Positions 56,087 to 62,929 of a stretch of DNA of 64,000 nucleotides are shown here, piece by piece. The first letter of the stretch is position 1. Every line of letters begins with the position of its first letter. Source of the DNA: Perkinsela sp. pyNocScin1 (Eukaryota > Euglenozoa > Kinetoplastea > Prokinetoplastida > Perkinselidae); NCBI GenBank assembly GCA_964019655.1, contig CAXHTR010000007.1, forward strand, positions 620,001-684,000, read 5' to 3'. Both the position numbers and the translations under genes were made by a program. The notes beneath the pieces are model-generated. The model was not told the origin of the DNA. It did not search any database and was given only the letters and a program-made list of their open reading frames with translations.

Positions 56087-56917
56087 TCATAAGTCAATAT
56101 CGATAATATTTCCCTCCTCATCCACAACGCGAGCTATTCTATTAAACTTCAGGTCTACAACCCGAACGGCTTCGCGGCAGATAATTGCCTCGCCTATAAA
56201 TCGATTTCCCCGTGCAATGAGTGCAAGCATATCTCTTGGAAAATTGACAAAAACAAAAACCCCGCCGAATTCGTTTCCATGGATGTGCAATTGACACATG
56301 TGTGCTGGGAGATGATCGAAGCACAGAGTTCCGCTCAGCTGATTGTCATTCAGCTGAAGATATCTCAGGTGAAGTGGGAGCTGCGTCAGATCCACACTCC
56401 CGCTGAGCTGATTACCGCCAAGATTGAGTGTCTGGAGGCCAGGTGGAAGTGCCGTCAAGTCGCAGCTGCCTGCGAAAGCGCTCTTTTCGAAGTTCAGGAG
56501 CACAAGGGATCTGGGCATGTGTGCCAGGTCGAGCGGTCCAGAAAACTTTGTCTGTGCCAAAGTCAACTCACGCAGGCCTTTGGGGAGTGCTTCGGCATCA
56601 ATGGTACCCTTAACAAAGCTGGTCTCAACGTGGCAAATTTCCAAAGTTGGAGGCAGGAATTCCAATGCGAGCGAGCCGAGAAAAAACCGACTCGTTGACT
56701 AGAAGGCTGTAACACGCTGCGACGCATCGCATGTAACACCAGGCCATTCGCACACGCGCATGTACGCACCACCGATAGACTGAAAGCGCTGCTTGGAGAA
56801 ATCCTGCAAGCCATCCAGGACGAGTTCCATGCGCATCTGGTCGGACAGCATGTCTCGGTTGATTCGACCGACAGCGTCGTGGCACATGCACAGGGAGATA
56901 AGTGCCTTGAGTGGCAT
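56087..56917 (-). pseudogene. LRR pseudogene, long class, one in-frame TAG
   Basis: From MPLKALISLCMCHDAVGRIN (56917) the frame passes the cap RVCEWPGVTCDASQRVTAF, meets a TAG at 56699-56701, then continues uninterrupted with SRFFLGSLALEFLPPTL and seven units (FLPPTL to NFPRDM) to the VDENGE-type tail RVVDEEGNIIDIDL. The stop sits just before the conserved W position of the cap-to-repeat strand. There is no other damage, so the gene is a full-length copy with one nonsense codon. Confidence 0.85.
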
Positions 56918-57474
56918 TTTACTCACAAAATTGAAGTGGCAGTCAAAATGTAAAATTCTACACGGCTGCGTATATGACGTAGATCTGAGCAAGAAGCTCA
57001 TCTACGGCTCTAGCACCCTCTCAAGGCTCTCAAACGGCTCTAGCACGCTCTCAAGATAGTTGAATGCTAGCTCGAGTTTTTTAAGCAATCACGGGATGTA
57101 ATTGAGGAGGGTTGTACCGTTGAGATACCTTATGATCCAACTGATCTCCGTGACGTGGCCGTGAAACAAGAATTTTCAAGCTGCTTGTGAAAGAATGCGC
57201 AATTTTCTATATCTTTCATTCACATGGTTTGTAGCCCTAGCCATCCCGATAAAAAAGCAGGTACGCAAAAGGTGTCTTTGCGGAGACTCTCTCGTATTTT
57301 GATCAGATCATCATTGCCGTAAAATGCCACATTTGATGGTACATAAAATCTATCGCACGTTGTAGAAATTCTACATTCATCATGATAAACATATTTGTCG
57401 CAAAAAAAAAATGCTTTCTATGAAGTAATAAATCGTCACACATCTGCGTTTTCTCTCGATCTGAATGCCGATGC
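56918..57474. other. Spacer with an LRR relic and short repeats
   Basis: Around 57000-57060 a 26-bp phrase (tctagcaccctctcaaggctctcaa-like) is repeated in tandem. The relic of an LRR N-terminus lies at 57086-57162. The rest shows nothing identifiable. Confidence 0.55.
57086..57162 (-). pseudogene. LRR N-terminal relic (cap-to-repeat strand)
   Basis: The minus strand encodes HGHVTEISWIIRYLNGT, then LLNYIP before TGA. The GHVTEIxW part is the strand after the cap of many family members (compare GHITEIELAD in 10795). Nothing of the leader or repeats remains. Confidence 0.55.
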
Positions 57475-58245
57475 TCAATCAGAGGCTGTGAAAACGTGAA
57501 TTCCATTGCTCTTGGTGAGAAACATAACATCGTAGGGGTCCTGCTCCTTCTCGACACCGATTCGGATGTTTTGGGCCGGACAGGCAGAAACGTCGAGCTT
57601 TCCCTCAAATTGATTTCTCTGCAGCTGTACCTCTTCCATTTTTGATGGGAGCTTTGAGATATCTATGGACCCCGAAAGTTGGTTGTGCGCAATGGAGAGA
57701 AACCTGAGCGTCTCCGGAAGTGCCGTCAAGTCCACAGATCCCGAGAAATCGTTCGCGCTCATGCGCAAGTTTTCGAGTTTCAGAGGTAAACTCGCAAGGT
57801 CCGCACTCCCACTGAATTGGTTCGCGTTGACGAGAATGACTGTAAGTGACTCAGGAAATGATCGAAAATCAATGCTACCGCTCATGCTGTTATGGCCCAC
57901 GTCAAAACGCTCGAGTTTCGGCGGAAGTTTCGATGTCGTCACGGTCCCCCGAAAAGAATTGTACGAGATGTCGAAACCCAAAATGTTTCTCGGGATGTAG
58001 TCGATGGACATTGTTCCTTTGAGATCGAGAAAGCTACAGCTGAATTTCGTGACACGGCCGTCTTCGTCAAGTATCACGCCATCCCACTCCGCTAGGTCCT
58101 TGTACTGCCCATCATCATTCTGATAGCTCTCCTTCGTCCAATCGGAGCATTCAGAGAGCATAAGCTCAAGAAGCATCGCATCGGAGAGCATGGATTCATT
58201 CATGCGGCCGAGAGGACTATCTGCGGCGAGAAGATACTGAAGCAT
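57475..58245 (-). CDS. Secreted LRR protein, long class, 6 repeats
   Basis: The 256-residue product begins MLQYLLAADSPLGRMNESML. The cap is without cysteines (YKDLAEWDGVILDEDGRVTKF) except one in SCSFLDL. Six very regular units (YIPRNI to KLPSKM). The tail differs: LDVSACPAQNIRIGVEKEQ, then YDVMFLTKSNGIHVFTASD. It is preceded by a 297-bp spacer without features. Confidence 0.92.
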   Translation of the reverse strand: MLQYLLAADSPLGRMNESMLSDAMLLELMLSECSDWTKESYQNDDGQYKDLAEWDGVILDEDGRVTKFSCSFLDLKGTMSIDYIPRNILGFDISYNSFRGTVTTSKLPPKLERFDVGHNSMSGSIDFRSFPESLTVILVNANQFSGSADLASLPLKLENLRMSANDFSGSVDLTALPETLRFLSIAHNQLSGSIDISKLPSKMEEVQLQRNQFEGKLDVSACPAQNIRIGVEKEQDPYDVMFLTKSNGIHVFTASD

Positions 58246-58542
58246 TGGGTTCTTCTGTAGAAGTAAGACGGAAATATATGTGAAGGAAATGATTGAAAGA
58301 TCTCTAAATGAATTCTATTACCTTGAGATACATATGTAGTGAAATGATTCATTGCTCGAACGAATGACTGCGTTCACATTCTTCGAATACGCGCGAAATT
58401 CCGTTATGATCGTCGCAGAAACTTTTTGGGACGATTAAGTCACAGTCACGGCATTCTTCAAGCTAGTCAGATTCGCCATTGTCACTTAAATCAAATCTTT
58501 CCTCATCTTATTAGTATGCACAGTCGAAAATATCCCCTCGTG

Positions 58543-59628
58543 CTACGCTTGAAGCACCTCTGCGAATCCTGCGCCCGTGTACTCCACCTGCACAAAGTAC
58601 GGCACATGCCTTAGGTCGAGAACACCCACAAAGGCGTTGTTGCTGAGCACGACCGAGCGAAGTTTTGCTGGAACCGCGCCAAACACAACGCTGCCAGAGA
58701 GCGAGTTGCCCGACACATTTAGCTCGAACATGCTCGGAGGCAGCGCCGATAGGTCAATTGTCCCCGTAAAAGAGTTAGCAGATACGTCCAGCGTCAGAAG
58801 TCGGAGCGGGAGCGACGTCAGCTCGAGCGTCCCGTCCATCTGGTTCGCGCTGACCTCGCACGTTCGCATCTCGATAGGAAGGAGATCGAGCTGAAACGAG
58901 CCGTGGAGCGCATTGCGGCTGACACTGAAGTCGGTGAAAGCCTTCGGGAGGTCCAGCGTGTGCACAGTGCCCGTCAGCGCATTGCCTTGGAGGAAGAGCC
59001 GCTCGAGTGTTCTCGGCAGTTTTGCGAAGTCACAGTCCCCAAAAAATTTGTTGTCGGCGAGGTGGAGGAAATTGAGGCGGGGCGGGAGCTGTGTGAGGTT
59101 TAAAAAGCCAGAGAGCTGTGCATTGGATGCGTTGAAGACTTCGAGCATCGGTGGGAGGTCGAGCAGATCGATGGACGCCTGCAGCGGCGTGTTCCAGAGG
59201 TCGAGCTTCGCGAGGCCTCTCGGCAATCGCGCAATGTCTAGGCCACCAACGATTTCTTTCACGCTGAGCTTGAGACTCCGAAGCGTCTCGGGAAGATCTT
59301 CGGCGGAGATGCTGAGGGTGAGTTCGGGGCTATAGATCTCAAAAGACTGGAGTTGACGTGGGAACATGTGCAGTTTGATTGGCTGCAACGCTTTGTTGGT
59401 GATATTCGAATTGCACCAGTCGATTCGAAGGACGTCACCCTTGGCATTACACCTGACGTTGCGCCATTCAATAACGCTGCGATACTCGCCTTTCTGGTCT
59501 TTGAATTGGCGCTGCGTGCACGCGTCGCACTGATCGACGAGGAGCTCGAGGATCGACTGGTCGCTCAGCGCCGAGGCATCAAAGCGCCCGAGGCCGTCGG
59601 TACAGAGAATTATCGAGGGAAGTGACAT
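58543..59628 (-). CDS. Secreted LRR protein, long class, 11 repeats
   Basis: Start MSLPSIILCTDGLGRFDASAL (59628; earlier Met at 59652). There is no compact cap: a cysteine pair lies earlier (QCDACTQRQF) and the cap reads VIEWRNVRCNAKGDVLRIDW. Eleven units run from MFPRQL to AVPAKL; the first two are embedded in a longer segment (KLHMFPRQLQSFEIYSPE). The tail is the LDLRHVP type, GVLDLRHVPYFVQVEYTGAG. Codon use is richer in G and C than in surrounding spacers. Confidence 0.93.
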   Translation of the reverse strand: MSLPSIILCTDGLGRFDASALSDQSILELLVDQCDACTQRQFKDQKGEYRSVIEWRNVRCNAKGDVLRIDWCNSNITNKALQPIKLHMFPRQLQSFEIYSPELTLSISAEDLPETLRSLKLSVKEIVGGLDIARLPRGLAKLDLWNTPLQASIDLLDLPPMLEVFNASNAQLSGFLNLTQLPPRLNFLHLADNKFFGDCDFAKLPRTLERLFLQGNALTGTVHTLDLPKAFTDFSVSRNALHGSFQLDLLPIEMRTCEVSANQMDGTLELTSLPLRLLTLDVSANSFTGTIDLSALPPSMFELNVSGNSLSGSVVFGAVPAKLRSVVLSNNAFVGVLDLRHVPYFVQVEYTGAGFAEVLQA

Positions 59629-60124
59629 AGAAGTTATTGAAAGTGAAGTCAAGATGACAGAACGTATGCGAAGAGCGAAGTCTAAACAAGTTGACTACAA
59701 GCCCTCTGATGATATACCCTGATGGCACATTAACTCTACAAGTGCCAAGTTTGGACTGACTCATCTCCAATGTTTTCGACGCTGTCTCGAGTACACGCAC
59801 CGCAGACGCTATCCCTTCAGCTTAAAGTCACGTAAGCCTTTCTTGATTATGAATGCTTATCAAGCATTTCTCGAATTAAGCCGCAAGCAGCTTTCCTTTG
59901 AGCATTTTCGGATGAAAAGAAGAAATCACATTGACTTTTTCAATGGGGGTTTACTGAGAACTTGGTATTTTCGGGTAGAATGGTGCTACTGATAATCTTT
60001 ATGTATTCATAATATTTATGTGCTTAACCTATTACATGTATCATTTTATTATACTACGGCAGTTGCCTAGATTGGTGCATCACCACAGAGTAAGTATGCA
60101 AGGCTCCCGTACACAGCAGGTTAC
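59629..60124. other. Spacer, nothing recognised
   Basis: About 500 bp upstream of the LRR gene, AT-rich toward its right end. No ORF or repeat can be supported before the hAT remnants begin. Confidence 0.45.
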
Positions 60125-60313
60125 GTGTCAAAGGATATTGCAGAGATGATTGTCGTTGAAAAGATCGGCAAAAAACATCAAAAGGCCGTCACAGGATGCT
60201 ACATGGGGCGCACGACTTTGAAAAACTGTGGACGTAATATCGAAAATAATATCTATAAGAAAGTCATAAATCGGCTGAAAAACTCCCCCGCCTCCATCAA
60301 GGCTACAGGCTGA
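60125..60313 (+). pseudogene. hAT transposase remnant, N-proximal part (tentative)
   Basis: The 62-codon frame reads DIAEMIVVEKIGKKHQKAV, then GRTTLKNCGRNIENNIYKKV and LKNSPASIK. This recalls the segment of ZBED5/FAM200-like hAT transposases that precedes the first catalytic Asp (a TVxxRIxxMS ... IKxSxxF pattern). Similarity is weak; the call depends on the clear C-terminal hAT fragment that starts 29 bp later in a different frame. Confidence 0.4.
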
Positions 60314-60341
60314 TGAGCCAAATGATGTCATAAAGCGCGTA

Positions 60342-60854
60342 ATGCTTGCGAGAGAGGAAATGCTCTTTTGCCGATCACCAGCTATTGCCGATCTCTCTTG
60401 CAATTGCGGTGATGTGTGTGTCAAACGTTGCACAAAGTATGGATTCAAAGATAAAGAGCTCAAAACTCGTGATTGGGTCTCAAACCCGTTCGGAGTTAAC
60501 GTTTCAGAAATCACAGAGGGTTATTTAATCGTGGAAGATATTTTGAACCTTCAGACGTATCGCGCACAGTACGAAAAGTATTTTAGTGATTCGCGGAGAA
60601 CATCCGAGTTTTGGGCGAAAGTTTTCGATGAGTTTAAACATGCTGCACCAGTAGCGCTTGATCATTCATTTCACTTTGCGACTTCGTACCTGTGCGAACA
60701 ATCGTTCTCTGCACAAAATGCAATCAGAACTTCCGAAAGAAATGCCATTGAAGATGATACCGAGATTCGACTTTTTTCTGCTACATGCAACCAGATTTCG
60801 ATGTATGCGCACGGGGCCATTCTGCGCATGAGTCCCCATCCCGCAGATCAATGA
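60342..60854 (+). mobile_element. hAT transposase remnant, C-terminal dimerisation region
   Basis: The frame of 170 codons includes RDWVSNPFGVN (WxxNPF motif), ILNLQTYRAQYEKYFSD, EFWAKVFDEFKHAAPVA, FATSYLCEQSFSAQNAIR and EDDTEIRLF. These are, in order, the conserved C-terminal elements of hAT transposases of the ZBED5/SCAND3-like type (FxTTYLCExxFSAxxxIKTxxRNxLxxEDDLRxAL). hAT enzymes cut and paste DNA by a DDE/RNase H mechanism, and this region mediates dimerisation. The catalytic middle part is absent here. The element is dead as it stands. Confidence 0.75.
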
Positions 60855-61412
60855 TAGGGCAGCATCTCATGAAGAGACAGCAAATAACACAGAGAGCTTT
60901 ACAGGGAATAATCCACGAATTAACAGCGAGCTCAGATAATTGCGCAGACGTACAAGCAATCAAAGAGAGTACGATCGAGTTAACAGCGAGCATTCGGAAT
61001 GCTGTGATGGACCTGATCGCTTTGTGAAGAGACAATTTCTGTGTGAGAATGCTGAGGCACAGGCGATGTACAGCCCTAAATTGAATCCCAAAGGTGTGCC
61101 GTACGCGGTTGGCAGATGTTCACACCCTCCATTGTAACGGGGCTGCGACGAATGGAGGATACAGCGCAAGCTGCGCACCTCTATTCTGGCACAAGCTCGA
61201 TCCAAAGCACGGGATATGCGGTGTTCTGTTTTGGACCAAGTAGAGTCTACTGTCATCTCATGGAATGGTCAAAGCGTGCAAAGCAGAACACCTCTGGAGA
61301 AGCGCCACTGATAATTGCCGAGGGTGCGATTACTTTCATGGAAAAGACTGCCTCAAAGTGTGTACTATCCAAAGAAATATAAGCCAGGTTTTCTGGTGAC
61401 ATTCTATATGTA
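60855..61412. other. Element-like sequence, function unknown
   Basis: Short plus-strand frames continue here: 60785-61027 (polar, helix-prone ITQRALQGIIHELTASS) and 61116-61382 (GYAVFCFGPSRVYCHLMEW). I cannot assign them. A conserved 23-bp phrase at 61067-61089 recurs at 62620-62642. Confidence 0.4.
61067..61089 (+). repeat. Direct repeat, copy 1
   Basis: The sequence tacagccctaaattgaatcc and following bases recur with one mismatch at 62620 in the same orientation. The reverse complement begins with cagggctgta-like sequence, which resembles hAT terminal repeats, so it may mark an element end. Confidence 0.6.
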
Positions 61413-61604
61413 GTGCAGTTTCTTTCTGACGAGGAAGATCGCCTGAGTGACGTAGTCTGTCACATTTGTTTGGCTGGAGACCGTGAGCATGAGCTCATGC
61501 TTTGCTCGTCAAGTGGCTGTGAATCAGCTGAACACTTCGACTGCTTTGACCCCCCTCTCGAGCAAGTTCCTGCAGATGACTGGTTCTGCCCGGCGTGCAA
61601 GTGA
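61413..61604 (+). pseudogene. PHD finger fragment
   Basis: The C-terminal 48 residues have the zinc ligands of a PHD finger: CHIC (C-x2-C), then MLCSSSGCE (C-x4-C), HFDC (H-x2-C) and WFCPACK (W-x-C-x2-C), with the Trp two residues before the seventh ligand as in PHD domains. PHD fingers read histone H3 tails. The frame is only 63 codons, ends right after the last ligand, and its start is arbitrary, so this is a fragment, or one exon-like piece of a decayed element protein. It lies between two hAT remnants, which suggests it belonged to a transposon, but this is inference. Confidence 0.55.
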
Positions 61605-61959
61605 AAAGATGCCGAGATGGACGCACAGGTTCTAATACCATCGCCAGAAACGCATTTTTCACCTCAATGCACTTATGACCTCCAAAATGCACTTATCACC
61701 TCCGATGAACAGATGCATGAGGATATCGTGCAGATATTGTCCACGTATTGGGTATTTGTCCGATACACAGATATCTTAGCCTCGCATCCGTCTCCTTTCC
61801 AGGGCGCAGAACAAAATGCGGCGCAGCCCAACCAAAGTCGCACAAGATCGGACTAGGCACTGATCAAGACCCCTGAGTAGTTCTTGCTTAAAGTCCACTG
61901 ACCATAAGTTAACATGGTGATTTTTTGTCGACTGCCATCTCTACTAACGCAGGGCACTT
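61605..61959. other. Spacer between PHD and hAT fragments
   Basis: A plus-strand frame (61617-61856) begins 13 bp after the PHD stop and is Ser-, Gln- and Pro-containing, without recognised motifs. It could be a decayed continuation of the PHD protein. Confidence 0.35.
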
Positions 61960-62539
61960 AGTATGCGAGATCACTGGCCGCAGTGCTTCATCGATACGCT
62001 TGACTTAGCTGATGACATAATCAATTTTATTCATGGTATGCCGAGAAACCCGGGATAAGTTTCGCAAATGCTACGAAGATAATGGTCGCCCGTGGGACCA
62101 GCTGAAATTCTACGCCACTTCGCGCTGGACATCTGCGGGCGGCACCATAAAACGTCTTGTCAAATTAAGCAGACAAAGAGATCCGATGTTCCTTCCGAGA
62201 CTGGCGTATTTGGCCGATGTCCTTCACTTTATCAACGAGGCAAATGGAAACTTACAGGGAATGGAGATAACAATCTCTGAACCAAAAACTGAAGTACTCA
62301 TACTCAAACAAAAGCTCCGTCAACTCAAGATCACCATTGGCAGAGAGGATTTTATCGGTCTTGAGAATTTTGAAAAAATCACAAGCGATAAACCAATGAG
62401 GCGGAATGTGAAATCTCGTCTTAAACTCGATATCGATGGCCACCTCAAAAACATTCTCTTATGTCCTCCACTTTGTCCACGAGACAAACGGAAACTCACA
62501 AGCACAGAGTTGTGGTTCTCAAAAGTAGAGATTGCTTAA
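61960..62539 (+). mobile_element. hAT transposase remnant, middle catalytic region
   Basis: After a frameshift near 62030 the frame 62033-62539 reads FRKCYEDNG, QLKFYATSRWTSAGGTIKRL, LPRLAYLADVLHFINEANGN, LQGMEITI and LKQKLRQLKI. These match ZBED5-like hAT transposases around the TEVRWLSRGxVLxR motif, LAYLADIFxxLNELNxxLQG and the FxxKLxLW segment. Upstream, DLADDIINFIHG in the other frame continues the similarity (VxxIINFIRxxxLxxR). In an intact enzyme this part lies directly before the C-terminal region found 1.2 kb upstream at 60342, so the order is reversed and two insertions or a rearrangement are needed. Confidence 0.72.
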
Positions 62540-62929
62540 ATAAGCGCGTACTTTGCCATTCGTGCACGGCTTATCCTGAGCTGGCAGCGGCTGTGCACAC
62601 AGAGGAAAGGAAGAGAGACGTACAGCCCTGAATTGAATCCCAGGTTTGCGCTGCACTAAATTGATAGTGCACGATCATAGGGAAGGTATACATGCAAAAC
62701 AGACATTATGTGCTGTTTTGTCTTACAGCATGGTTGAACATCGTGCTCTGAAACTTCACCAGGCAGGTGAGCGCACTCAGTCACTATGAGCGATGAGAAG
62801 CACTGGGGGACAGGGGGGGACTGTCATTCGAGAAATGTGAGTCATTCGAGAAAGTAAAGTGCGAAACGAATGTTTAGTGCACTAAGGCTACGAGAGTGAT
62901 ATTCAGACCAGAAATATGTGCCCAATAAA
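62540..62929. other. Spacer with short direct repeats
   Basis: It holds the second copy of the 23-bp direct repeat and, near 62823-62860, a doubled gtcattcgagaaa phrase beside a G-run (gggggga). No gene is visible. Confidence 0.5.
62620..62642 (+). repeat. Direct repeat, copy 2
   Basis: Second copy of the phrase at 61067 (tacagccctgaattgaatcc), one base different in the first 20. Both copies lie after hAT remnants, at similar distance downstream of their last similarity (213 and 81 bp). Confidence 0.6.

Noticed and set aside
4635-56917. Reassigned stop codons (as in Blastocrithidia)
   Set aside because: TAA, TAG and TGA all interrupt genes only in a few copies, most family members have none, and TGA and TAA end normal genes throughout.
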